From Psychromonas sp030397575 (GTDB taxonomy: Bacteria > Pseudomonadota > Gammaproteobacteria > Enterobacterales > Psychromonadaceae): DNA of 64,000 bases. Positions 26,710 through 34,767 of the stretch are shown in pieces (within the stretch, counting starts at the first letter, position 1; each line of letters begins with the position of its first letter). Below the pieces are notes generated by a model, which did no database searches, was not told the DNA's origin, and saw only the letters and a program-made list of their open reading frames with translations. The position numbers and the translations under genes were made by a program. The stretch is from assembly GCF_046250175.1 (NCBI RefSeq), contig NZ_CP176468.1; one strand, written 5' to 3'.

Positions 26710-28155
26710 ATGAAACAGGGTTTACAATTGAAAATGGGTCAGCAATTAGCGATGACCCCTCAATTACAACAAGCAATAAAACTATTGCAGCTTTCAACAT
26801 TAGATCTACAACAAGAGATTCAGAATGCTTTGGACTCTAACCCTCTTCTCGAACAAGATGATCAAACTGGGTCAGAAGATACGGTTAAAGAAGCCGATAG
26901 CAGCGTATTAGATACAACTGAAGCGATTACTCAACAAGAGTTCTCTGATGATCTCCCTGCAGAAAAAGAGTGGGAGGAATCTTATAACTCCACCCCAATC
27001 ACAGGAACGACTTCTAATGCCGTTGCCTATGAGGGAGAAAATACACTTTATCAAGGCGAGTCATCAACCTCTCTACAAGACCATCTGTTGTGGCAAATGC
27101 AATTAACACCTTTTACAGATACCGACCAAATAATCGCGATGGCGATTATTGACTCTATCGATGAATCAGGCTACTTGACCACCGACTGTGAGAGTATCTT
27201 AGAGAGTTTACAAACAGATTTAGAAGAATTAGAACTAGATGAAGTAGAGGTGGTACTTAAACGCATTCAACACTTTGATCCACTAGGGGTTGCGGCACGT
27301 ACCACCCAAGAATGTTTACAAATACAATTACGCCAACTACCAGAAACGACTCCTTGGCGTAATGAAGCAATTCAAATCCTTGAGCAATACATGGATCTAT
27401 TAGGTAATAGAGATTACCGAACTTTAGCCAGAAAAAGTAAGCTAAAAGAAGCTCAACTTGCTGAAATAATGCGTTTAATTCAAAGCTTAGAGCCTCGCCC
27501 TGGTAACCGAGTAGAAACCAGCGAAACGCAGTATATTGTTCCCGATGTGTACGTTAAAAAGATCAATGGGCAATGGCGTGTATCCCTAAATCAAGATTGT
27601 GATCCTAATTTATCAATTAACCAGCAATACGCGAGTATGTGCTCAGGTAACATTAGTAAAACTGACTCTCAGTTTATCAAAGGCCACTTACAAGAAGCTA
27701 AGTGGTTTATTAAAAGCTTAGAAAATCGTAACGATACCTTATTAAAAGTGGCTAATTGTATTGTACAACAGCAACAAGCCTTTTTTGAATATGGCGATGA
27801 GTCCATGAAGCCAATGGTATTAAACGATGTCGCATTTGAAGTAGAAATGCATGAATCCACTATTTCACGTGTTACAACACAAAAGTTTATGCATACTCCA
27901 CGTGGTATATATGAACTGAAATTTTTCTTTTCTAGCCATGTTGCTACTAATGGAGGCGGTGAATGTTCATCAACCGCTATTCGCGCTTTAATTAAAAAGT
28001 TGGTTTCAGCTGAAACCACAACTAAACCATTAAGCGACAATAAAATCACCCAGTTGTTGGAAGAAAAAGGTATTAAGGTAGCAAGACGTACTATTGCTAA
28101 ATACCGTGAATCCTTAGGAATTCCGCCTTCTAATCAACGTAAACAATTACTTTGA
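26710..28155 (+). CDS. rpoN: RNA polymerase sigma-54 factor RpoN
   Basis: The 481-residue sigma-54 has the Gln-rich activator-interacting region I (MKQGLQLKMGQQLAMTPQLQ), an acidic region II (about 50-120), the core-binding region and the C-terminal RpoN box ARRTIAKYRESL, which reads the -24 element. It directs activator-dependent transcription such as nitrogen and motility genes. The ATG at 26710 agrees with the conserved N-terminus; a TTG one codon earlier is not needed. The hpf gene that usually follows is absent, and ptsN is 95 bp downstream. Confidence 0.97.
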   Translation: MKQGLQLKMGQQLAMTPQLQQAIKLLQLSTLDLQQEIQNALDSNPLLEQDDQTGSEDTVKEADSSVLDTTEAITQQEFSDDLPAEKEWEESYNSTPITGTTSNAVAYEGENTLYQGESSTSLQDHLLWQMQLTPFTDTDQIIAMAIIDSIDESGYLTTDCESILESLQTDLEELELDEVEVVLKRIQHFDPLGVAARTTQECLQIQLRQLPETTPWRNEAIQILEQYMDLLGNRDYRTLARKSKLKEAQLAEIMRLIQSLEPRPGNRVETSETQYIVPDVYVKKINGQWRVSLNQDCDPNLSINQQYASMCSGNISKTDSQFIKGHLQEAKWFIKSLENRNDTLLKVANCIVQQQQAFFEYGDESMKPMVLNDVAFEVEMHESTISRVTTQKFMHTPRGIYELKFFFSSHVATNGGGECSSTAIRALIKKLVSAETTTKPLSDNKITQLLEEKGIKVARRTIAKYRESLGIPPSNQRKQLL

Positions 28156-28250
28156 ACTAAGAAGTAATGCAAATAAATAAGGATTAACTATAGTCATTTA
28201 ATGCTAACCTGATAAACTCGCGCGTCCATTAAATACAGTTAACTATTATT

Positions 28251-28694
28251 ATGAAAATATCTACTCTATTAAATCAACAATCGGTATTCTGTAACACTAC
28301 TTGCACAAGCAAAAAAGGCGCTCTAGAAAAAATCAGCCTTATCGCAGCAAAGGAGCTCGATTTAGATGCCCAAGAATTGTTTGAAAGCTTAATTGCACGA
28401 GAAAAAATTGGGTCAACAGGTGTTGGGTCTGGGATTGCTATTCCACATGTCAAAATTTCTAGTGAGCTACCTGCTACGGCTGTTTTTTTGCAATGTGAAA
28501 CAGGTATCGATTACGATTCATATGACGGTAATAAAGTGGATATATTATTCGCTATCTTTGTACCTGAAGACCTTTGTAAAGAATACCTTTCGGCGCTATC
28601 AGAAATTAGCCAAAAGTTATTAGACAAACAATTCTTACGTCAGTTACGCAGTGCGGGAAATTCCCAAGAATTATTTGAATTACTAACACTATAG
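28251..28694 (+). CDS. ptsN: Nitrogen-regulatory PTS protein EIIA-Ntr
   Basis: The 147-residue protein is an EIIA mannitol/fructose-type domain with the phosphorylated His66 in GSGIAIPHVKIS. EIIA-Ntr receives phosphate from PtsP through NPr and, according to its phosphorylation state, controls potassium transport and stress responses. It is followed by rapZ (16-nt gap) and npr, so the phosphorelay partner is encoded nearby. No EI-Ntr (ptsP) is in this window. Confidence 0.96.
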   Translation: MKISTLLNQQSVFCNTTCTSKKGALEKISLIAAKELDLDAQELFESLIAREKIGSTGVGSGIAIPHVKISSELPATAVFLQCETGIDYDSYDGNKVDILFAIFVPEDLCKEYLSALSEISQKLLDKQFLRQLRSAGNSQELFELLTL

Positions 28695-28710
28695 AAAGAC
28701 AGGAGAAAGT

Positions 28711-29553
28711 ATGAAGTTAATTGTTATTAGTGGTCGCTCAGGCTCAGGAAAAACAATTGCACTTCATGTTCTCGAAGACTTAGGTTATAACTGCATTGAC
28801 GGTGTACCTTATCAACTACTCGAGCAACTTATTGATACTTTAGACCCTAAAGACAATAAAGTTGCTGTGAGCTTAGATGTCCGTAACATGCCAACCAAAG
28901 TTGAGCAAATACAACAACTGATCGCCTCTCTTCAAAAGAAAGTGGAATTGGAAATCATCTATATTGATGCATTAACCAGTGAATTAATTAGGCGTTATAG
29001 CGAAACTCGACGCTTGCACCCTCTTTCAAAAAAGAAATTCTCTTTATCCCAAGCATTAGAACTAGAAAATGAGATGTTACTGCCATTAAAATCGATGGCT
29101 GCTTTTTCTATTGATACCACTTCATTATCAGTGCATAACTTAAATGAACACCTCAAAATCTATTTACAGGGCTCAACAAAAAGTAACTTGCTTATTATTT
29201 TCCAATCTTTTGGCTTTAAATATGCTCACCCAGAAGACGCTGACTACATGTTTGACGTGCGCTTTTTACCTAATCCATATTGGGAAAAAGAGTTAAAAGC
29301 TTTTTCAGGTAAAGATAAGATCATTCAAGATTATTTAAGCACCTTTCCGATTGTCAAAGAGACGATTACCAATATAGAAAACCTGTTTTTAAATTGGTTG
29401 CCACACTTAGAGCAGAACAACCGTAATTATGTCACAGTCGCAATTGGCTGTACTGGCGGAAAACACCGTTCAGTATACGTCACTGAACAAATAGCGGCGC
29501 GTTTCAAGCATAAATATCAGGTACAGATAGAACACAAATGTTTAAAGGAGTAG
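28711..29553 (+). CDS. rapZ: RNase adaptor protein RapZ
   Basis: The 280-residue protein has Walker A GRSGSGKT (residues 8-15), the segment VSLDVRNMP and the C-terminal RNA-binding region VAIGCTGGKHRSVYV. In E. coli RapZ guides RNase E to the sRNA GlmZ and thereby tunes GlmS, linking amino-sugar supply to envelope synthesis. An AGGAGA ribosome-binding site precedes the ATG. Confidence 0.96.
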   Translation: MKLIVISGRSGSGKTIALHVLEDLGYNCIDGVPYQLLEQLIDTLDPKDNKVAVSLDVRNMPTKVEQIQQLIASLQKKVELEIIYIDALTSELIRRYSETRRLHPLSKKKFSLSQALELENEMLLPLKSMAAFSIDTTSLSVHNLNEHLKIYLQGSTKSNLLIIFQSFGFKYAHPEDADYMFDVRFLPNPYWEKELKAFSGKDKIIQDYLSTFPIVKETITNIENLFLNWLPHLEQNNRNYVTVAIGCTGGKHRSVYVTEQIAARFKHKYQVQIEHKCLKE

Positions 29554-29559
29554 TTCCGA

Positions 29560-29835
29560 TTGGATATCATTAAGCAAACAATTACAATAAAAAACAAATT
29601 AGGGTTACATACACGCGCAACCATCAAATTAGTTGAACTTGTCAATGCATTTGACGCTCAAATCACCATTACACACAATGGCAAAAAAGCCGATGCCGGT
29701 AGTGTGTTAGGATTACTTGTACTAGAGACCTGCTTTGGACAAGAGATTGAAATCGAAGCAAGTGGCACGCAAGCTCAAGAAGCAATGCAAGCGGTAACCG
29801 AATTAATCGAAAATAAATTTTTAGAAGAAGAATAA
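29560..29835 (+). CDS. ptsO: Nitrogen-PTS phosphocarrier NPr
   Basis: The 91-residue HPr-like protein has the phosphorylation site GLHTRAT with His17 and a conserved C-terminal helix. It relays phosphate from PtsP to PtsN. The start is a TTG at 29560, since no ATG fits the conserved N-terminus; AAGGAG lies upstream, overlapping the end of rapZ. The weak start codon may keep its level below that of its neighbours. Confidence 0.94.
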   Translation: MDIIKQTITIKNKLGLHTRATIKLVELVNAFDAQITITHNGKKADAGSVLGLLVLETCFGQEIEIEASGTQAQEAMQAVTELIENKFLEEE

Positions 29836-29849
29836 TTATAGGAGTTGGT

Positions 29850-31211
29850 ATGCTGGAAAACACTAAAGTCGATAATACCCAGCTACGACTTCAAGAAGTA
29901 AAAAAAGCCCTTGAAAGTGGTATGTTTGTTTTAGCACGCAGTATTTTAGATAAAATGCCAGCCTGCGATGTTGCCTTTCTTTTAGAATCATCTCCGCCTG
30001 GTTACCGTAAAGTACTATGGAATCTAACCGACCATGACCAACACGGTGAAATCCTAGAAGAACTAAATGAAGATGCTAAAGATGGTATTATCAACCTCAT
30101 GGGCACAGACAACCTCGTAGCAGCAACAGAGGGGATGGAAACTGATGGCCTGGCCTATGTATTGCGTGGTATACCAGATAGCGTTTACCGCGCTGTTTTG
30201 GAGCAAATGGACACACAAGATAGACAACGTGTTGAATTAGCATTAGCCTATCCAGAAGATACTGCCGGCTCAATCATGAATACCGACACCACCACAGTGC
30301 GCCCAGATGTGACCATTGAGGTAGTGCTTCGTTATTTACGTCTAAAAGGCTCACTGCCTGATACAACCGATGCGCTATATGTTGTAGACACCGATAATAA
30401 GTTACTGGGTGATGTTTCACTATCAACACTACTTACCGAAGAGCCGAACTCACTAATTGCTGATGTCATGAATCATGATACTGAGCCACTTCAGGCATTA
30501 ATGGAAGAAAATGAAATAGCTAAGCTGTTTGAACGACATGATTGGATTTCAGCTCCAGTAATTGATAGCGACAGGCAACTGCTCGGTCGTATCACCATTG
30601 ATGATATTGTTGATATTATTCGTGAAAATGCTGAGCATTCGATGATGGGTATGGCAGGTATGGATGACGATGAAGATACCTTTGCCCCTATTTTACCCAG
30701 TGCAAAACGTCGAACTGTCTGGTTATCCGTTAACTTAATGGCCGCATTTATTGCTGCCTCTGTTTCTAATATGTTTGAAGCGACATTAGAACAAGTTGCT
30801 ACCTTAGCCGTATTAATGACCATAGTACCGAGCATGGGTGGTATCGCAGGTAACCAAACTTTAGCGCTGGTTATACGAGGTATTGCTGTTGGCCATATTA
30901 GTAGTAGTAATACACGTTGGTTAATCGGCAAAGAAGCCGCGATTGGGCTATTAAATGGCATGATCTGGGCTATTTTAGTGGCGACTGCCGTGGTGCTTTG
31001 GAAAGGCGATATGCAAGTAGGCTATATTATTGCCGGGGCAATGTTTATTAATTTGTCCATTGCAGGTATTGCAGGGGTTTGTATTCCATTGTTAATGCAC
31101 AAATATAAAATTGACCCCGCCTTGGCTGGCGGTATGGCACTAACAACCGTGACCGATGTGATTGGCTTGTTTTCATTCCTAGGTATGGCGACCTTAGTAT
31201 TACGCCACTAG
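29850..31211 (+). CDS. mgtE: Magnesium transporter MgtE
   Basis: The 453-residue protein has an N-terminal helical regulatory domain (about residues 1-130), two CBS domains (about 135-260) and five C-terminal membrane helices (from about 285), with the pore segment VPSMGGIAGNQTLALVIRG. MgtE dimers gate Mg2+ entry by sensing cytoplasmic Mg2+ through the CBS region. It follows npr by only 14 nt, so it is probably co-transcribed with the nitrogen PTS genes. Confidence 0.95.
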   Translation: MLENTKVDNTQLRLQEVKKALESGMFVLARSILDKMPACDVAFLLESSPPGYRKVLWNLTDHDQHGEILEELNEDAKDGIINLMGTDNLVAATEGMETDGLAYVLRGIPDSVYRAVLEQMDTQDRQRVELALAYPEDTAGSIMNTDTTTVRPDVTIEVVLRYLRLKGSLPDTTDALYVVDTDNKLLGDVSLSTLLTEEPNSLIADVMNHDTEPLQALMEENEIAKLFERHDWISAPVIDSDRQLLGRITIDDIVDIIRENAEHSMMGMAGMDDDEDTFAPILPSAKRRTVWLSVNLMAAFIAASVSNMFEATLEQVATLAVLMTIVPSMGGIAGNQTLALVIRGIAVGHISSSNTRWLIGKEAAIGLLNGMIWAILVATAVVLWKGDMQVGYIIAGAMFINLSIAGIAGVCIPLLMHKYKIDPALAGGMALTTVTDVIGLFSFLGMATLVLRH

Positions 31212-31238
31212 TTCAAGTCCTCTTATTTAAATCTAAAA

Positions 31239-31271
31239 CCTATAACGACTTATACAAATTGTCGTTATAGG
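31239..31271 (-). terminator. Terminator between mgtE and yacL
   Basis: A perfect 11-bp stem CCTATAACGAC/GTCGTTATAGG (31239-31249 with 31261-31271) has an 11-base loop. Read on the minus strand it runs into TTTTAGATTT, so it mainly suits yacL. It may also stall mgtE transcripts. Confidence 0.7.
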
Positions 31272-31295
31272 ATTAACAACAAGGTTATTTACCAA

Positions 31296-31658
31296 TTAAA
31301 TAAATTCCAACCAAGATTCCAATAAATTTAAAAAGTCTTCCAATCCACACTCAGCTTCAATCTCTTGATCATAAAAGTTTAAATCATTCGCTTCATCTAA
31401 ATCAGATCCATGCATATGTAAACTATGATTACTAATACTTGCCTCTTCTGTCGTTAGGTAAAGAGCGAACTCATCACCAGTCAGCTTATATTCAGCGATT
31501 TTTTGTTGTTGTAAATCAGAGATGACGACTAATAATGCTTCCACCCACTGCTTTTCCTGGCCCTCCTGCTCTAGCCAAGTACCGAAGGCTTCATGTCCCA
31601 TTGACAATTTAACGGTTGCTTTACCGCTAAAATAGTCTTTTTTAAAATCAAATTCCAT
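31296..31658 (-). CDS. yacL: UPF0231 family protein YacL
   Basis: The 120-residue acidic protein matches YacL: MEFDF start, TVKLSMGHEAFGTWLEQEG, LNFYDQEIEAECGLEDFLNLL. Its function is not established. The ATG at 31658, preceded by GAGAG, matches the family N-terminus; an in-frame TTG seven codons upstream is rejected. In E. coli yacL lies near the pdhR-aceEF-lpd-acnB cluster, and here too it is close to lpd, separated by a regulator gene. Confidence 0.88.
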   Translation of the reverse strand: MEFDFKKDYFSGKATVKLSMGHEAFGTWLEQEGQEKQWVEALLVVISDLQQQKIAEYKLTGDEFALYLTTEEASISNHSLHMHGSDLDEANDLNFYDQEIEAECGLEDFLNLLESWLEFI

Positions 31659-31750
31659 ACTGTCACTCTCTGCACTCAATTAATGACTGAAGTATAATAC
31701 TAACCAAAATAACTGAGAGAACTATTTTACTGATTATCAGCAAAAAAAGG

Positions 31751-31782
31751 CATAAAAAAACCCTTACTAGTTAGTAAGGGTC
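31751..31782 (-). terminator. Terminator of the winged-helix/receiver regulator
   Basis: A 9-bp stem CCCTTACTA/TAGTAAGGG (31761-31769 with 31772-31780) is followed on the minus strand by T7. It lies about 30 bases past the regulator's stop. Confidence 0.9.
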
Positions 31783-31812
31783 AGTGTCGTTGCGTTAAGG
31801 TTAAGCGTTAGA

Positions 31813-32643
31813 TTAACTATTAACAGCTACTTTAAATTCAGCAGATACAACATTAGTTGGTACTAGTTCATAAGCTGCTTGTGGTTTTAATACCACGTTT
31901 GACTTGCTAGCGACCATTAACATCTGTTTCAAACGGTTTGACTCAAAAGGTTTTAACAATAAACCTTGAACATCTAATAAGCTGTTTAGACCTAATAGCT
32001 CACGTTGAACGTCATGATGAGAGTTTAAGATACTGATATCGGCAGAAGCTGAAGTTTGACCTGTACGAATTGATTTAATTAACTCTAGACCTGAGTATTC
32101 AGGTAGTAATGCATCAACGATAATAAGATCAAAGTCTTGTAGTGCAATAGAACGCTCTGCTTCTAATGTAGTAGCAACGCCTTCAACATAAGAAACATTT
32201 AATGCTTCTAATTGTTCGATTAATTGAATACGACCTTCAGCAGCCCCTTCAACAATCAGTACTTTCATACTTGTTATTGCATTTGCAGTAGTTTCACCTT
32301 GCGTCATTGGTGACACAGTATTATCAGAAACTGTTAAACCTTCCATACGTGCAATGTAGCCACGTTTTGGAATAGTAGAAATATTAAGACCGTGTAGACT
32401 TAATGTACCTACACTTTTACGTAATTGAGAAATATGTTGGTTAATTGTGTGGTCAGTTACTAAACGACCCCACACATGTTGCGCTAAGTCTTCACGTGTA
32501 ACAACTGAGTTAACATTTTTGCATAAGAAATGTAAAAGAGATGTACGTAAAGGACCTAAGTAAACTTTACGATTGCCATGAATCAAACTATTTTGACTCG
32601 TATCAATGTGGAATTCACCCACAACTAAGCTTTTTTCTAACAT
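31813..32643 (-). CDS. Regulator with N-terminal winged helix and C-terminal receiver domain
   Basis: The 276-residue protein has reversed response-regulator order. Residues 5-100 are an OmpR/CadC-type winged helix (LRTSLLHFLCKN, VTREDLAQHVWG, TINQHISQLRKSVG, ISTIPKRGYIA). Residues 127-243 are a receiver-like domain. Phospho-acceptor Asp177 (IVDALLPEYSG) and Lys231 (LLLKPF) are present, but the acidic pair is reduced to Glu132-Gly133 and the Thr/Ser position is in ILNSHH. Phosphorylation is therefore uncertain. A short tail follows. No histidine kinase is adjacent. The ATG at 32643 is chosen; an ATG at 32658 adds five residues and neither has a strong ribosome-binding site. Its target is unknown. 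Confidence 0.8.
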   Translation of the reverse strand: MLEKSLVVGEFHIDTSQNSLIHGNRKVYLGPLRTSLLHFLCKNVNSVVTREDLAQHVWGRLVTDHTINQHISQLRKSVGTLSLHGLNISTIPKRGYIARMEGLTVSDNTVSPMTQGETTANAITSMKVLIVEGAAEGRIQLIEQLEALNVSYVEGVATTLEAERSIALQDFDLIIVDALLPEYSGLELIKSIRTGQTSASADISILNSHHDVQRELLGLNSLLDVQGLLLKPFESNRLKQMLMVASKSNVVLKPQAAYELVPTNVVSAEFKVAVNS

Positions 32644-32658
32644 AATAATAGTACCCAT

Positions 32659-33181
32659 TTTAAATTTATAATATATGTGCCAGTTCCAATGGACAGGCGA
32701 TTTTTGTTTTATTTGCGGACTACTTGGGTAGTCTCTTATATATAATCCCAATCATATTATCAAATTAAGGTAAAAACACAAATGCATTCATCTCATGTCA
32801 TTATTTGATAAAAATATCATCAGTAAAATTAACTATAGGATAGTTTTAGAAACCTGCAAACAAAATATCTTGTATTTTTACTAAATTGATTTCTTGTTAA
32901 GAGAAAGGGTTAAGTAGGAATAAATTTCATCGCTCAACGTTATTTAATTAATTAATACTTGATGAACTACTTTTGAACTCAGCAAATATTGAATACTAAC
33001 AAATAAAGCTTAATAAAAACCCAATAAATAATGTTAATAGCTATAACAATATACCAGCAATCACTACAATTTCTTTATACAGCAATTATTTGTCATTACA
33101 CTATAGAGGTAAGCACTAAAAACAATAGAGATGACATTATTGAATGTCATTTTTTAAAGAGAGGTATTTGAGCAGAAACAA
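32659..33181. other. Long AT-rich gap upstream of the regulator
   Basis: About 520 bases hold no convincing gene. The promoter of the minus-strand regulator should lie in the left part. At 33131-33155 is an intrinsic terminator oriented for the plus strand, although no plus-strand gene precedes it. A 46-codon frame from 33031 crosses that hairpin and resembles nothing recognisable. Confidence 0.5.
33131..33155 (+). terminator. Orphan plus-strand intrinsic terminator
   Basis: An 8-bp stem ATGACATT/AATGTCAT (33131-33138 with 33143-33150) with an ATTG loop ends in a six-base T-run on the plus strand. The minus strand lacks a T-run after the stem. The nearest plus-strand gene upstream ends at 31211, beyond two terminators. 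Confidence 0.7.
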
Positions 33182-33208
33182 AAAAGGCAACGCTTAACGT
33201 TGCCTTTT
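33182..33208 (-). terminator. Terminator of the pdh operon (after lpd)
   Basis: A perfect 11-bp stem AAAAGGCAACG/CGTTGCCTTTT with a CTTAA loop is followed on the minus strand by T-rich sequence. It lies just beyond the lpd stop. Confidence 0.92.
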
Positions 33209-33230
33209 GAATAACAAATTAAGTATCTAA

Positions 33231-34661
33231 TTACTTACGTTTTACCGCTTTTGCATTTGGTAAATCAGTAATTGAACCTTCATAGATCTCAGCCGCTAGA
33301 CCAACAGATTCATGTAGCGTTGGGTGAGCATGAATAGTTAATGCGATATCTTCTGCATCACAACCCATTTCAATTGCTAAGCCAATTTCACCTAGTAATT
33401 CACCTGCATTAGTACCTACTACAGAACCACCGATGATGCGGTGTGTATCTTTATCAAAAATCAGTTTAGTCATACCATCTGAACAATCTGATGCAATTGC
33501 ACGACCTGACGCAGCCCATGGGAATACTGATTTTTCGAAGTTAAGGCCTTGCTCTTTCGCTTCTTTCTCAGTTACACCAACCCAAGCCATCTCTGGCTCT
33601 GTGTAAGCAATTGAAGGAATTGTTTTAGGGTCAAAGTAATGCTTCTTCCCTGCAATAACTTCAGCTGCAACATGCGCTTCATGCACACCTTTATGCGCTA
33701 ACATAGGTTGACCAACAATATCACCGATAGCGTGGATATGTGGTACGTTAGTATGCATTTGCTTATCAACTTCAATGAAACCACGTTCAGTAACTGTGAT
33801 ACCAGCTTTTTCAGCATCCAGTGATAGACCATTTGGTACACGACCAACAGCAACTAACACTGCATCGTAAGCTTTTGCTTCAGCTGGTGCATTTTTACCT
33901 TCAAAAGAAACGTATAACGCGTCTTCTTTAGCATCAACAGCTGTTACTTTAGTTTCTAGCATGATGTTAAATTTGTTTTTCACTTTCTTAGTGTAAACTT
34001 GCACGATATCTTTATCAGCTGCAGGCACTAATTGATCAGCGAACTCTACAACATCAACATCTGAACCTAATGATTTGTATACTGTACCCATTTCTAGACC
34101 GATGATACCACCGCCTAAAATAAGTAAACGTTTAGGCACTGATTTAAGCTCTAGTGCATCTGTTGAATCCCAAACACGAGGGTCATCATGTGGAATGAAT
34201 GGTAATTTAACAGGACGAGAACCCGCAGCGATAATTGCGTTATCAAAAGTAACTGTTGTTACTTCACCTTCGCTACTAGTTGCTTCAATGGTGTTAGCAC
34301 CAGTAAAACGGCCAAAGCCATTTACTGTTGTTACTTTACGCATTTTAGCCATGCCTTTCAGGCCACCAGTTAGTTGTGATACTACTTTTTCTTTCCAGAT
34401 ACGGATTTTATCGATATCTGTAGATGGTTCACCAAATAATACACCGTGCTCAGATAATGCTTTTGCTTCTTCAATTACTTTAGAAACATGTAAAAGAGCT
34501 TTAGAAGGGATACAACCAACATTTAAACAAACACCACCAAGTGTGTCATACTTTTCGATTAATACAGTTTCTAGACCTAAATCTGCTGCACGGAATGCTG
34601 CAGAATATCCAGCTGGGCCTGAACCTAATACAACAACCTGCGCTTTAATTTCTTTACTCAT
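33231..34661 (-). CDS. lpd: Dihydrolipoamide dehydrogenase (E3)
   Basis: The 476-residue flavoenzyme has the FAD motif VVVLGSGPAGYSAAFRAADL, redox disulfide GGVCLNVGCIPSKALL, NAD-binding LLILGGGIIGLEMG and the C-terminal His-Glu pair in IHAHPTLHESVG. It reoxidises the dihydrolipoyl groups of pyruvate dehydrogenase and is usually shared with 2-oxoglutarate dehydrogenase and glycine cleavage. The ATG at 34661 follows AGAGGT; the frame extends eight codons upstream but without conservation. A GC-rich hairpin lies between aceF and this gene. Confidence 0.97.
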   Translation of the reverse strand: MSKEIKAQVVVLGSGPAGYSAAFRAADLGLETVLIEKYDTLGGVCLNVGCIPSKALLHVSKVIEEAKALSEHGVLFGEPSTDIDKIRIWKEKVVSQLTGGLKGMAKMRKVTTVNGFGRFTGANTIEATSSEGEVTTVTFDNAIIAAGSRPVKLPFIPHDDPRVWDSTDALELKSVPKRLLILGGGIIGLEMGTVYKSLGSDVDVVEFADQLVPAADKDIVQVYTKKVKNKFNIMLETKVTAVDAKEDALYVSFEGKNAPAEAKAYDAVLVAVGRVPNGLSLDAEKAGITVTERGFIEVDKQMHTNVPHIHAIGDIVGQPMLAHKGVHEAHVAAEVIAGKKHYFDPKTIPSIAYTEPEMAWVGVTEKEAKEQGLNFEKSVFPWAASGRAIASDCSDGMTKLIFDKDTHRIIGGSVVGTNAGELLGEIGLAIEMGCDAEDIALTIHAHPTLHESVGLAAEIYEGSITDLPNAKAVKRK

Positions 34662-34734
34662 GACGACCTCTATAAAAAAGAACACTCGAATTAGAATTCT
34701 AGTCTATTCAAATGTTAATAGAATGTAAATGAAT

Positions 34735-34754
34735 GGTCGGCATAACTGCCGACC
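34735..34754 (-). other. Intercistronic hairpin between aceF and lpd
   Basis: GGTCGGCA pairs with TGCCGACC around a TAAC loop (perfect 8-bp GC-rich stem). No T-run follows on the minus strand, so it looks like an mRNA-processing or stability element rather than a full terminator. Confidence 0.65.
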
Positions 34755-34767
34755 TAGTTAACAAAGT

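Noticed and set aside
33031..33171. Small 46-codon frame in the gap between lpd and the regulator
   Set aside because: It runs through the plus-strand terminator hairpin, has no ribosome-binding site and resembles nothing known.
34075..34728. 217-codon open frame antisense to lpd
   Set aside because: It is a shadow of lpd with no conserved motif or plausible ribosome-binding site.
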